From Litoditis marina (taxonomy: Eukaryota; Nematoda; Chromadorea; Rhabditida; Rhabditidae), in contig OZ038438.1 of the NCBI GenBank assembly GCA_964036275.1, positions 7,446,978 through 7,510,977 on the forward strand: 64,000 nucleotides of DNA, written 5' to 3'. Every line of letters starts with the position of its first letter. Positions within the stretch are counted from its first letter, which is position 1. The notes beneath the pieces were generated by a model. The model was not told the DNA's origin and searched no databases. It saw only the letters and a list, made by a program, of their open reading frames with translations. Both the position numbers and the translations under genes were made by a program. Below, one piece after another: positions 14,301-27,260 of this stretch.

Positions 14301-17300
14301 GTTGGCAATGTATACACCAGCCGAGTTTTTTCCCCCAAGAAACGGGGTCTCGAACAAGCACACTTTTTTTGACAACTTCGTTAAAGGGAGATCCAACTGT
14401 AAAAAATCGGGTCTAATGGAGGGAGGGCCTCTCACAAAAGTCAGCCGGCAATGAGTGAGGTATTTCTAGGTCAGTGAGGAAGATATAGTTCACATTCATT
14501 TACTTGAATAACAGTTGCTAATCACGTTTGGCCCAGTTACCTATGAATTTGTCAATCATTGCTCGTGTCATCGCATTTTTATCTAGACCTTTTGTCACAG
14601 AAGTCTGATCAAATGCAAGTCTCATGTTCATGTTTTAGATGGCATTGTTGAATCGGAGGAAGAGAAGTACATTGTGGCTGCCATAACAACAATGGGAAAG
14701 GATATTTATGAAAATCCACTCCGGTATGTTGAGTAAATTTTTATCAATTAAAGAAGTTGGGTAGTTGGTGAATTCCGAGTTTTATCTTGAACCATTATGT
14801 TACCAGTCTGTCTAATGCATACATAGCTCATAATAAGTGTTGACCACATCAATTGTCAATTGTGTTATGTTCATTTAAAAATGTTTTACCTCTATTCTTC
14901 CTAGACGGGTGAAAAGCATGGTCGCTCCTATTCATCAAGGAGTTTATCATAGTTTATCATCCAATCTGTTTCACCACCTTATTATGCTTGCTTACAGAGT
15001 TTCTGTTCTGTGTGCGCAAACGACTGCTCAGCTCTGGCGTCGAAATGGTTTTTCTTTGATCAATCAAATTCACAACTACTACTCACCCCTTTGTAGAACC
15101 GAAATGTTCGACCGCGATCTACTAATGTTACAGGTACATAGAATTTTGAATTTTGTTGGAGATCATTGGCAATATGATAGTTCAGCTTAGTTATCATAAT
15201 TGATTTCAGGTGGGCGCTGCTTTGTTTAAACCCGTGGACTTCTTGCTTCATATGTTGTATAGGTGAGTTATGGTCATTTCTCCATTGTACGATCAAGCTA
15301 TACTAGAGATTCAACATTAAGCACATGCACGAGTCGGTAAATATTCCACATTCGTCAACGCATATGTTATTCGATGTTTGTGCCCACTAGCGTGTCGTTG
15401 TACAGTTTTTCATTCGTACTGAGACTCCTACAGTAAGATTGCGAAACTGCCAGTTCGCCTTAGTCCAGTGAATGTTATTGCAAAGTCTAACAATTTGAGC
15501 ATTCGATTTATGATTCCACATTACAAACCGTCTGCAAAACTATTTTGGAAAAAGTTTTCATTTGGAAACCGCCATTGTAAAGTTCGAATGTGTACTGTAA
15601 GAGTCGCAGTATGAGTGGTGTGGACTATAATATTGTGTTCAGGTTCCGCCTGGCTCAATGGGCTGATTTGAACTTTGACGGCACGAATCGTGCGCCGACG
15701 GACCGGCTGTCAGGGGGAAACGATCAGGTTAGGATTGGCGCCACTCGACAACAGACGCCGTTCGGAAAGATGGAGCCAGAAGAGACGAGCAAGATTATTG
15801 TCACTCTTGCGGAAGACATGATGCACCTCCTGATACTCATTTGTGGTCAGTGCCGTATATTTGGAAAGTAATTGTATGCATACACAACCTATTCATTATT
15901 TTCACGTAAAGTATCTTAAATAGCAATCATCCGCCTGATAACATCGCACTATTTTTTATTTAATGGGGCAATACTCACATATTACGAGCAATTATTGTTA
16001 ACTTCTGGATCGTATCTTATGGAGCATAGCTATCGGCATGTTCAATTCACTCGTATTTCAGGTGAGAGGTACAAGCCGGGCGTTGGCCAATGTACTTTGG
16101 AAGATCATCTGAGACGGGAAGTTATCCATATTCTCTGCATGGGACCACATCCATTCAGTCAGGTTTGTACTTTTCATTCGTTAGGATATAAAATTACATT
16201 CACATAGGTTTTTGCTGCGCTTGGTTTGTTTATTTTAGGTTCACTGTGAATTGTCTTTTAGGTGTTTTTGGTGCTTACTATCATACTAAAAACTGATTTA
16301 CATGTAGAGAAAGAACATAAAAATGTACATTAAATAAATGACCATTCAATTTTACTTAGAGAAAGTATTTTTATAGCTCGGAAGAATGAAACAGAACAGT
16401 TTGGGTCTCCGTATTTTGCGTAGAAACAATGTAGAATACAACTACCACTTTAGTTTACATTTTTATTTCCCTGTATTCGATTTGCATTTCTTTGCAGATT
16501 GTGAAGAAGATGCCAACCGATCCGCAATTGGAGAAAATATCATTGCATGATGTTGTCAATACTGTAGCCGATTTCAAGTGAGCGATCTTTCTTACCATTA
16601 AGCATTTCGCTCTTATTCATTTTTGTCTTAATTATATTTACAGGAAACCTGCATCAACATCAGCTGGGCAGTTTCATCTGAAAAAGTCGCTGCTGCGAGA
16701 GTACAATCCATTCTTCTATCACTACTCCAAAAGCGACCTTTCCCAGGCCGAATTGTATCAACAGAAGCTACGTGCCAAGCTCGATAAGTGGGTTAAGTGT
16801 TTCGTTTGTGAATGGTTATGCAAAACATAATTTACAGAATGTGATATTATCCGTCTTCAATCGTTAGTAATACTTACTACTTGAACTCATTTCCTTGAAG
16901 CACAAACCAGTAAGGTTTGGCTGGTTGTTTCTCGATTAAAATATGTCAAGATAGGAGACCGTTTTTGAATTTGCACATCATTTGGGCAGTCTGCAGCATG
17001 GCTTGACGGCTTCGCTTATGTGTTGTAGGTATTTGCATAACTTTCTATAAATGTTTCGAGTCATGGCATACGTGGGGCGATTTTATTGCCCACAGAAACT
17101 GATTGAAAAGCAGGTGTTTTATGTGGATAACCGAACTAGAGAACAAGGAGGGAGATCGGCAACCAGTGAAGCGCGACTATTGTGGAAATTAAGATAGTTC
17201 AAAACCAAAATAGTATGGGAAATGGGTGTCGCAATGGATCGTTCAACAATGTCGCCCTACGTCGGAGTCCTGACAGCAGTGTTTGCAGGAGCATGATTGC

Positions 17301-20300
17301 GTGTCCGCCACCGGTGGCCTGTCCGTTCCTACCCTTCTTCAAGCCGATTCGAAATCTCCTCAACTCTGAAGTCATGGTCAGACTGTGCAGGGCTATCCTC
17401 GAGCGAACCGCCAGAAGAAATCGATTCTCAAGTGATCGACTATTGCATCGGGTATGGTCACCAATCAGTAGCCTAACTTTCTCATGAATCGCACAATGCC
17501 TAAAACGAAGTACAGTCTATGTTTCATTAAAATTCATTGTACTTTTCATGAAAGCTCATCTCTGTTGAATATAAGATTTTATAAATGAGTTGGACTATTA
17601 TACTGACAAATGGTCAGGAGTACTAGCTTGTTCACCAATCTAACCACTACTGTCGATTCCATTATCAAGTGTTTCAGGCACTGTACTTGATATCGATGGG
17701 GCTGCAGGAACAGGAGATCGACTTGCAAGGTTTCGGATACGTTCAAGTTGCCGAGAAAGAGAACATTCTGACTCTCATGCAGAATCTAGCCGCTTCGAAT
17801 GAGGGCTCCATGCACGCCGATCTCTTGTCGTGGACAATTCAAGTTAGTTTGCTGTACTTGTACATATAGCATCACACTGGTGTGCATGCAGCCTCTGTCT
17901 TGACATGGTGTTTAGGCGTTTTTTTGTCTTTGCTCGCGTGTTTTGTCGCAGGCAAGCATTTTGTGAAAGTGAAAAGTCTTCAATAACCCCTCAACAGTGA
18001 TTCTGGAAAATTCTGGAAAATGATTTAATCTCACGGCACCGTCAATTAGGAAAGTGTTATTTTTGTTTAAGTTACTCCCTTTGGTGATCTATGCAGATTT
18101 GGCAGTCATTACTGTCGCATGGCAAAGTGGGATGTGTTTTCAGAAGTTTGTCGAAGTGTCTCGGTTGTCGAAGGATTCGGCATCGCAACCGCAAGAGTCG
18201 GCAGAATCGACGAAGGTGTTGGACGATGTGGCTGATTCCAAGACGAAGAGAGCTCAGATTGCAGCCAAAATGAGGGCACAGGCTATGCAGAAGGTTGGTC
18301 TGAATCACTCGATAAAGAGATGAAATAGGAGAATGTCAGTGGGCATTTTGATGAGTATTTAATTTTTTTCAATAGTAGCAAAATCCGTGAGATTGTGCAT
18401 ATCGTTAATTCATATCTCAATACCTCAGAGCTTGGAGAGACAAAAAAGATGTAGAGATCAGTCATTGACCACCCTAATTAACCTTGTGATGTGACGAATA
18501 AAACTTGAATTCGCCCATTTTAGATGCAAAAAATGCAGTCTTCCTTCATTGGCAAGATGGAAACAGAAGGTGTGACCACCGAGACGCCGGCTCCTCCTGA
18601 CGGTGAAGCGAAACTTCCTATTGGAGTGGATGATGATGAAGATTATGTCACGTAGGTCCCACCCATATCCTATACTACAATAATGTTGACCGTATAGCCA
18701 CAAAAATACAGAAAGTCAACTCCCCTTTCGCCATTATCGTGAAAATTCTTTTATATCCGAGCAAAATCACGACGGTAGGCCGGTACACGGATAGTATCTT
18801 ATCAGAGAATAGTCACACCTTACTGGTATGGTCTCATTTACTACTGATTATGCTGGGCAACCAGTGTGCGGTTTTGTATTCTCTGCGTCACATCCCTCTT
18901 TTAAGAATGCTGCCCGAGTCTGGTTTTCCTGTTTGCATCGGTGCAAATCGAAGCCGGTTGGAATCAATTGCTGCCAGAAAGGTGCTGCTGTTTTTTCTCA
19001 CTTCTCTTGCACTTTTTTTTATTTTCAAGTAAACATATATTTCCGTCGCGAAACTCATAACACTGACAGTTTCAGGTCACTTGCATGTTATGTCAAGAAG
19101 AAGAAACGCTCACGCCTGGCCAAGGAAAGCCCTTTGTCTGTGCTGCATATGTGCAAAAGTAAGCATGTGTTATTCATTCATACCAGAATAGTCACGGCGT
19201 TCTCGCCTACAGTAATTTTTGCTATTAAACTTGTATTGAGCTGACGTCCAGAAAGTTGTCGTGGCGGGACACTGTATCCCACTGCAATTTGGCACGGTCA
19301 GAGCACTATTTCGCTGCGTATCGCGCTTATTTTCATGCGAATCATTCGCGGAGCGTATAAAATCGAGGACGCGAGTTCCTTATTTGTCAAAGCTGTTGTT
19401 GAGAACGCCGTGTAGTGCATCATATTTGAGACGAGGATTGGAGTGGCACTATCATTGTTCTCCTTTTTCAATGCACTCCAATGTTGTTGCCTTCAATCCC
19501 TTATGTTCCAGGTCATTGTTGTTTGCCCAGAAATACGCCGACGAGCCAAATGCGCGGTACTTCCGAGGTGACTTTGTGCCGGCTGCATTACATTCTGGTA
19601 CTGACGCATCTACCTGCTCGCACACGATGCATTATGAGTGTTACCAGAGGTAGGTGAGGTATAACCATATGTGTTTGATATGGTTAATGAACTTACTTAC
19701 TATGTAAGTGAGAAGATTGCCTTATGTAGACATCAGGGTTTTTTCTCAATCAGACAAAAGATAGTTGATCTATTTGACCAGCTGTGAAATAACTAACTTA
19801 CATATTAGTTTACGATCTAGAAGGTTATGTAACGTTCTCCGAAGATGAATCAAATATTTTCGCCCTTCCGATAATTTTTCAACATTGGATACAATTACTA
19901 AATTGATCGCGCAGATTGGGTGGTAAACCAGTTGTATCTATTATTCTCATTTTTATGTAGTAATGTTAGATATTTAGTCTATCGGAAACTCTTCTCACTC
20001 GGGAACGTCAGCGACCGCGCCAACAGATGATGTTCAATCAGAAAATGGTCGACCCGGAGGTATACTGTAGTCGCTATTGCATACATTTCATTTCCATCAC
20101 CGATACAGTATAGTTATTATGTAGACACAACTTCTGCTAACTTGTTAGACTTCTCTTTCGAAATGAAGTTTGATTTCAATCACCGATACAGTATAGTTAT
20201 TATGTAGACACAACTTCTGCTAACTTGTTAGACTTCTCTTTTGAAATGAAGTTTGATTTCAATCACCGATACAGTATAGTTATTATGTAGACACAACTTC

Positions 20301-23300
20301 TACTAATTTGTTAGACTTCTCTTTTGAATAGAGTTTGATTTCAATCACCGATACAGTATAGTTATTATGTAGACACAGCTTCTGCTAACTTGGGTCACAA
20401 ACTTCTCTTTCAAAATAAAGATTCTTCTGCAGTCTGGTGAATATCTGTGTCCTCTGTGCAAACGACTGTCCAATACTGCCATGCCGGTTCTGCCACCCAT
20501 TCCGCTCATGGGAATCGACGGGTGAGATTTTTAATTACCCCAGACCTAAACGTAGTTTACAAGTTCTAAACGTAACGTAGAGCTCATTATTCAGTTCAAC
20601 ATAACACTCTTTACTTGAGAATTACAATACATCACAACCTTGTAACCATTATTTGCTGCTGCTACCTCTTCATGACGCGTAAATGCTCAGTTTAGAAGGT
20701 GAACACATTTTTGAGTGTCCCCCTTATCAAGTATACATGATTTCGAATTGTGGACAACGCATTTCAGGTTCACCTCGATGAGGAGTAGTGTGAATGAAGA
20801 GTTTGATGACTGGGTATCGCGTGTGAAGGAATTGTTGGAGGCTCCCACAAGACCTGCTCCACAGAAATCGAAATCTCATAGTAGGAAAAGGTGTGTACTA
20901 ATTTGCACTTGTTTCTATATATATTATATATAATTTAGATTAAACATCCGGCTCGCTATCCGTCACATTCACCCGAACGGTTGCAGGTCTCATTCTGAGC
21001 GTTCGTTGATGGATCTGGCAAAACAAGAGGATGAATTGTCAAATATGGCCTTGGACAACAATTTCTCCACTTCTGTGCCCTCTGCATCTACGATGTCTCT
21101 CTTGATGGGCGGTGCCACTAAGGATGGTCGTAGATCAACTGTCCGATCGACGTCACAGGTCAACACCACCAGTGGTCAGTACATGGTGTCAGCTTTCATA
21201 GGGTTAATATCAGCTAGCTGATTTCCGAAAGTGTGGGGGGCTTAGTTCTCGGGCCATAATTGCTATTATTTTCGTATAAAGCACCTAAAAATCGTTTGAA
21301 ACGGGCGTTTTGATTTTCTCCTCGAATTTCTCAGACGTATACCGAAATATATGTTCAGTTTATGAGGAGAAATATTGTCCTCGACCATTATGAATCTGGA
21401 AGTTTTATACTGTATTCCTAATTTTCAGACACAGGCAGTGCAGATTTGGCTGCAGAGAACCGACAACTGATAATTGAATTGGAGGCGCTGATAGCAGCAG
21501 ATGTTGGAGTGAGTATATCTATCTTCGCGTTTCAGTATATGAGTTCACATTCGTAGAGAATGTGCCGAAATTGAGGGATTTTGGCGGCATACTCCAGTAA
21601 AGTTGGAAGCAAGAAAAAAACGAACTTCATTTTTGCCAAGATCGGAAAATTAGTCTTTTTTAGATGCGAAATCGTTAAATATCACGAATTCATACCGGGA
21701 TACGGGTTCCTTCTCGTGGACTAGTGACATCCTACTTTCTGCTCTTGGTTCGAATCTCGCTTGTGGCAGCCAGCTGCGCCAGATTCATAACACTGTATGG
21801 GTTCGAAAAGTGAGCAGCTGATGTGAGCAAAATTTTATAGTGATTCAGCCATTCCATAAAAATTTCGTATTTAGGTAATGCGGAATATACAATCTTTGAG
21901 ATGTTTCAGGCAGCCGGTTCTGGTACTCCCACTTCGCCTAGCTCGTCGGTCGCTCTGGATGAAACTCGGCGAGAGCGTCGTAGCGATTCCACCAAAAACT
22001 TCAGTTTCCCACAGTCGATCACCGGACTGTTGAAGGGAATGCCTGGCATCGCGTCTATCTTGAAGATTCATAGAATGTTAGTGAACTTTTCTTGTTATTC
22101 TGGATGCAGAAGTAAAACACAAAAACGATTTTCTGTTTCAGTACCATATTTTAAATATACTTACTTTGTAATTCCCATTTTTCCAGGATAAGCCCTGCCT
22201 ACGAGCGATACGAGGAAATGATTCGCAGTTTCAGCAAGTGTCTTGCTCAGGTTTGTTTTAGTTATAATTCAAGTTTTGTTAGCTCGACTCATATAAACTA
22301 CAACATAGTGAATATTTTCCAAGCTATAGTAAAACTAGAGGACGCGTAGTGAATTTCTCGCCGAATTTCACTTTCCAGCAAGACTTGCTCAAAATTTTCA
22401 AATAGGTATTGGAAACGAAAATTAAATTCAATCAAAATGGGGATATCCTAACTGAAGTCATAATAAACATAAACCAGTGAGCATTGAAAGAAATGAAGGC
22501 CTGGTTTCCTAATCACGTTTGCCAAATATGTTTATTGTTTCTAGACTCGTGAACGACGGGCCGCGGAGGATAAGAACAAGGAGTTGTTCGAGGAGAATAT
22601 GCGCGGCTATCTGTGTGCCCTGGCCACCTGGCACAGTACTGCACACGTGCTGCGTTCCACCACTGCCGTCTTGCACAATGACAAGAAGCCCTTGTTCGGG
22701 GCACTCAACACCAGACAGGCTAGTTCTACTAGTTACTATACTGTTAGTCACTTGCACGGTCATGTGCAACATGGTAAACACAGCAGAACACGATGCCTTA
22801 TTAGAATGCTAACTTTACGTGACTATTCAATTCTTCTAGTATACTTGTTTGTCGACGTTACAAACTGTTTCTGTAGGGTTTGATCTTCTCAAGGTAGCCC
22901 TTTACGGTTTTTGCCTTATCCTGTGGTTTTTCAAGATAAAACCGCACCGATGATGTGGTCACTCCCATCATTACGAACATAAATAAGTCGTGCTCTCGGG
23001 AGTTTTCAGCAAGTGACAACGTGATCGTTATTATTATCTAGGAGCATAATAAATAGCATACACATCGTCTGTTCTTCTAAGGATGGCGCTTTATTGAAGT
23101 ATAAATAGGTTTAAATCCGTCCAATTACTCGAAGGTGCTGCTCATCCATCTTGTGCTGGTTGACGGTGTATTTTGCAGCGTGACTGTCTGGTGGCCATGT
23201 CTCGTCTGTGCGCAACGCTGTCCTTCTCTATGCAGCACATCCCAGAGCACACGGCCCTCACCCTGCGAGCCCTGCTGAGCCCCCCGCCCGCCACTGTTCC

Positions 23301-26300
23301 GCCCGGTCCCACCAGCCCAAAGTCGCCCGACTGCGCATCGAGCCCCCTTCAAAATTACCCCACCAGGTAGTTGTCCATTAGTTTACATATTCATTCACGT
23401 CACGAGACGTGGTTATGATATGTTAATAAGAATAATATAACGTTTATTCGCATAGGACTATTGATAGAAACAAAAGTCGAAGTACAATGCATATGTATGG
23501 AACACCTATGGGGAATACGCACTCAACTTGAAATGAAAAAAATGAGTGTTGAGTGAAAGTTTTAGATAGAAGAATATGCTGCGGGTACCTTTCTTGTTGG
23601 GCCAATTCCACAAGGAACCCGGTATTTCGTTAACCCTACCAGGTAACCCGGTCAATGGTTAACGGCTAGGTTTAACGAAACACCGGGTTAAATAAAGAAT
23701 TTGCCTTCTTGTTGGATGCATTTGATATTGATGACATAGTGTAAGTGTATTGTAGTCCGGCGTCCTCGAGCAGTCTGCCCGACTCGGCGACCACCCCGTT
23801 GAAGCTGCTGTCCTCGCCCATTGTACAGTTCCTTTTCTCGACTCATAGCAAATTGACCAGTCAAGGAGCTGCTGTCAACATTCTGCACATTGATATGCTG
23901 AGCTTAGCGGTGAGTCAATTATTCCTTTTCGCACTTGTTAGTTTTATGTTCACAAATACAGAGAAAACGTGTCATTCAGTTATTATTGTCGAACGAGAAG
24001 TTTTGCTCCAGAAAATAACATTCAGAGTGACCTTTTTTCAAACTGGTTCGATTTGTGTACAACATTTGACGTGTAATAAACAGGATTCTAATTCTAAGAT
24101 GACTCGACCAAAAATGGCTCATAAAAGACTGGGTTGTCCTTATTTAATAATAATAATAATAATAATAATAATTGGTTCATTCCACAAAAAACAAATCACA
24201 TCATTAATAGTTGCCGTTCTTACAGGTGTCGCTGTCGATGAGCATTGGTTGGACATGGCAGGACGGGGTTCAGTCGATGCGACACCCGAAGAAGGAACGC
24301 GAATTGCTTCCCGACGGATCGATAGATGAACAACATTGTGTTCGACTCTGTCTTCTCGGACACTATTTCCAGGTTCCTCCACATGTTCGGCGGTTTACAC
24401 ATGCAACCGGGTTGCATGCAACCAAAATGCAACCCGGTGGCACGTGTACAAAACTATAGGTTGCTTTCAAATGCAACCAAATTTGTCTTTTTGTTTATGT
24501 TAAGTGATTTCGGTTGCATTTGAGATGCAACCCGGTCGCATTGGAGAAGCAACCAGATTGCATTTGAAAGCAACCAACAGTTGTGTACATAAGCAATCTG
24601 GTTGCATTTTGGTTCCATGCAACCCGGTTCCATGTGTAATTGTTGGTCCACATATTCTCGAAGCAATGATGAATTATCGCGTGAACTGAAATAAGCAAAC
24701 AGTGGCCTCCACCTTTTTACATACTCACTATAACCATGTTTTTGCTATTCGAGAAATATATTTATATTCATCTATTTTGCAACAAAAAGGGCATTCCATG
24801 TTATTCCGTTATAACCATTCGAGTGGATGATTTCAGGTGGTTGCATCGTTCAAAGACGATGATACTCCGCCGACTACAATGATGGACGATCAGTTGCATG
24901 CGCGAGTGTGCGAACTGTGGACGTCTGCCAGACCCCATGATCCCCCGCTCACAAATGTTCACGGCCTTGCAGAGGTATCGCCACTTATTTGTTTCACCTC
25001 GAAGACGATGTTTTCCCCTGATTAAGTTGTGCAAGTCGTGCGCTTTTTTCTGATGTGTGTTTTCATGGTAGGGGAGTTAGATATCATCTTTTTTCTACGA
25101 TAATTTCTACATTTTAGCGTCTTCATCTGGCAACGCTGTGCTTCTTGCGACCTATGGCTCTCTTCTATAACGCTATCACAATGGTTTCACCACCCGAGGC
25201 TCTACGGGGTAAGTTTATATGCTCTGCTCTTGTTCCGCTTCGCATTTGCCTTTAGAACAGTTGATATCACTCGAGGGTGCTCACTGCATTTGCATTGAAA
25301 TGGAATTTTTATCCTTCTTACTAGTAACCTAATTTTTTGCTTAGTTGAGTTGATTGTTTATTAGTTTATCATCTTATTTAGAGTTTGAAAATTCTCTTAC
25401 AGATCCATTCGTTGACGAGTTTGAGCCGCTCTGTAGGTACATGGGATTTCCACACAATATGACTGATCTCTTATCTGGAAGCACGATTGAGCGACTATTT
25501 GACATGTGAGTTAATCAAGAAAATAGTGAACCAAACTTTTGTATTGGACTCGGATACCGTTTACATGTACCAAAGCAGAAATAATTCAGAGCGTGGAAGT
25601 CTTTAGATTTCCTAGCTGTGTTACCTAAATTGTCACTATACGTTCTATATTGCAACGAGTGGCGCGAAATAGTGAGCCAGAGCGAGAGACGCAGGATGGG
25701 ATGAAGGTGCCGGGATATTCTAGCAGACGTACTATGGTGTGTGAAAGTATACGTGTTTGTTTGCAGGTGGTCCGTAGCCATTCCAGCCGATGCTTCTTTG
25801 CGAGCGAAGCTGGTGCAACAGCCGGTGGAGCCGAATCTTCTCGTGTCACTACCAAACGACTTCAGTGACGTCATTCAAATGGCGGCCATGTTCAGGTTGG
25901 TAACTCAGACAATTTCCAGCCATTTTGTAGCGGCCCCGACGAGAGAGTGTGCCGGTCAGAGAGACGCATTTGTCTGCGGCCGCATTGATTTGATTGATCT
26001 CTCTGTGCTCTCTCGCTTTTGTAGCTGGCCAATCGCAGAAAATCGGCGGTAATCGTTCTGAGAAGTTCGCTCCACTTACCACTCCATAGCCAGAATAACT
26101 GAAAAGCGTGCTTTACAACCAGCCAAGTTTATTATATGTTTTCGACTGAACTTGTGACGTTCTCGTCAGCGCTCAGCTAAGTTGAGCCTCATACCTGATG
26201 CATAGATCTTATCGAATATTATATAGTTTTAGAACTATCAACATCATTTATATGAGAGAAATGTATTTCTATGAATCGTGGAGAGTGCTCCGACATTTGT

Positions 26301-27260
26301 GTAACTTTATTAACTTACAGATGTCCAACTGTGCCTATCGAGGAGACGGCCACAAACATTCCCACACTGTGTCTCGTTTGTGGGACAATCCTCTGCTCCC
26401 AAAGCTATTGTTGCCAAAAGACGGTATGCTACACTTACTGACGGCATAGCTTTGCGCACTTTGTGTATATTTCCGTGTATATTTATAATTATTGAATTAT
26501 CAATCAAGATACAGGTTACGTTGTCTGTTTTGGGCCATCTCCTCAATTCAGGTTTGTTCTTCAGGTTGGAAAAGAAACGGTTGGCGCCTGTCGTCATCAC
26601 ATGATCACCTGTTCTGGCCCGATGGGAGCATTTCTCCGGTTAGTAACATTTTACTTGGTACTGGCTATGTTTTGAGTACACGTATTTTGTATCTCTCAAT
26701 ATGTATCTCAATATTTTGCATTGTTATTGATAAACATTGTGGCATACTGTTCAAACTCAAATTAGTGCACCATCAGTTATCATTTGTTCGTCACTGTAAT
26801 CTTAACTGATTTAGGATCAGAGACTGTTCGATTATTCTGATGACCACTCGACAGAGGGGCTGCTTCCGGTTTGCTCCGTATGTGGATGAGTTCGGCGAGG
26901 CTGATCAAGGATTTAGGTAGTCAACTCAATTTTTGTTGGGCGGAAATGAAAGAAACGAGTTTTTGCCACTCATCGGGGCAAAACTGTCCATTTTTAGTGT
27001 AAACGTATAATCTATCACATATTTGCATCGAAAACCGGATTCAGCTGTGTATACTAGTCACGTCTTAATGGAGTGTGGCCGTGTTATCAGTAGGGTTTTG
27101 ATCACCACTGCTTTCCAGGCGCGGAAATCCTCTGCATCTGAACAAGGATCTGTATCAGAAGTTACGTCAGTTGTGGCTTTCTCAGGGAATCACAGAAGAG
27201 GTCGTCAATCAATACGAAATTGATCATAGAAATATGCAGTACGATTGGGCACACTTCTAA
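8353..27260 (+). CDS. ubr-1: UBR1-type E3 ubiquitin ligase (N-recognin), 51 exons
   Basis: Ubiquitin ligase that recognises destabilising N-terminal residues. Exons: 8353-8503, 8738-8963, 9232-9310, 9586-9689, 10160-10288, 10453-10540, 10747-10887, 10973-11114, 11346-11489, 11587-11675, 11769-11872, 12065-12141, 12504-12597, 12757-12862, 13066-13194, 13378-13480, 13872-14033, 14639-14723, 14905-15133, 15210-15262, 15643-15845, 16062-16162, 16498-16577, 16644-16787, 17289-17451, 17678-17842, 18144-18293, 18524-18651, 18906-18981, 19076-19158, 19368-19409, 19512-19649, 19978-20059, 20433-20521, 20768-20890, 20987-21174, 21429-21508, 21910-22076, 22187-22250, 22545-22718, 23179-23366, 23756-23909, 24226-24372, 24837-24974, 25118-25208, 25403-25505, 25767-25895, 26321-26423, 26565-26638, 26815-26916, 27119-27260. 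All phases agree: about 2081 residues, longer than the roughly 1750 of vertebrate UBR1/2. The UBR box is near residues 108-185 ([25 protein letters not shown]), the ClpS-like N-domain near 235-310, the RING-H2 near 1216-1345 ([22 protein letters not shown]), and the conserved C-terminal domain ends in DWAHF. A Ser-rich insert follows the RING. Boundaries at 13066, 14033 and 19368 rest on phase and alignment. Confidence 0.95.
14040..14180. repeat. Half-copy related to the 48336 inverted-repeat element
   Basis: Starting a few bases after the exon end at 14033, the sequence shares the opening TACACTGCCAA and the internal GCGACCCCTCCAAAA block with the complete element at 48336-48551. The right terminal repeat is not evident, so this is probably a degraded or truncated copy inside the ubr-1 intron. 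Confidence 0.4.
17068..17264. repeat. Inverted-repeat element, TACGTGGGGCG family, copy 1
   Basis: The left end (CATACGTGGGGCGATTTTAT) is the imperfect inverse of the right end (CATTGTCGCCCTACGTC). A second copy with the same ends lies at 37156-37324. This copy sits in a ubr-1 intron and ends 24 bases before the exon at 17289. A short open frame inside it is not conserved coding sequence. Confidence 0.6.
20091..20422 (+). repeat. Minisatellite, four copies of an 82-83 bp unit
   Basis: Copies begin near 20091, 20174, 20257 and 20339 with the shared core CACCGATACAGTATAGTTAT. Copies 1-3 are nearly identical. Copy 4 diverges in its last third and runs into the 3' splice site of the exon at 20433. 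It makes up almost the whole ubr-1 intron 20060-20432. Confidence 0.92.
23595..23695. repeat. Foldback repeat with CCCGGTATTTCGTTAA ends
   Basis: In a ubr-1 intron. CCCGGTATTTCGTTAA is followed about 50 bases later by its inverse (TTTAACGAAACACCGGG). The flank GGGCCAATTCC and the GGTAACCCGGT core recur in reverse orientation at 29080-29147, so the two are copies of one family. Confidence 0.6.
24145..24173 (+). repeat. (TAA)n microsatellite
   Basis: About nine uninterrupted TAA triplets in a ubr-1 intron. It produces a spurious low-complexity open frame. Confidence 0.95.
24395..24639. repeat. 245-bp foldback element rich in GCAACCCGGT motifs
   Basis: The whole element is a near-palindrome. 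It begins TTACACATGCAACCGGGTTG and ends with the inverse (CCGGTTCCATGTGTAA), with arms of roughly 100 bases pairing around a centre near 24510. It is inserted 22 bases after the 5' splice site of the ubr-1 exon ending at 24372. It has no coding capacity, so it is a non-autonomous MITE/foldback element. Confidence 0.85.

Noticed and set aside
17101..17220. Possible extra ubr-1 exon starting [12 protein letters not shown]
   Set aside because: It lies inside the TACGTGGGGCG element that recurs at 37156, hits a stop, and is not needed: exon 16787 joins 17289 in phase.
21711..21790. Second tRNA-like repeat with a B box (GGTTCGAATCTC) at 21747
   Set aside because: The A-box candidate is poor and only about 20 bases away, too close for a tRNA-type promoter.
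23745..24329. 194-codon open frame on the plus strand
   Set aside because: It is a read-through of two ubr-1 exons (23756-23909 and 24226-24372) across the intron, including the (TAA)n microsatellite read as poly-isoleucine.
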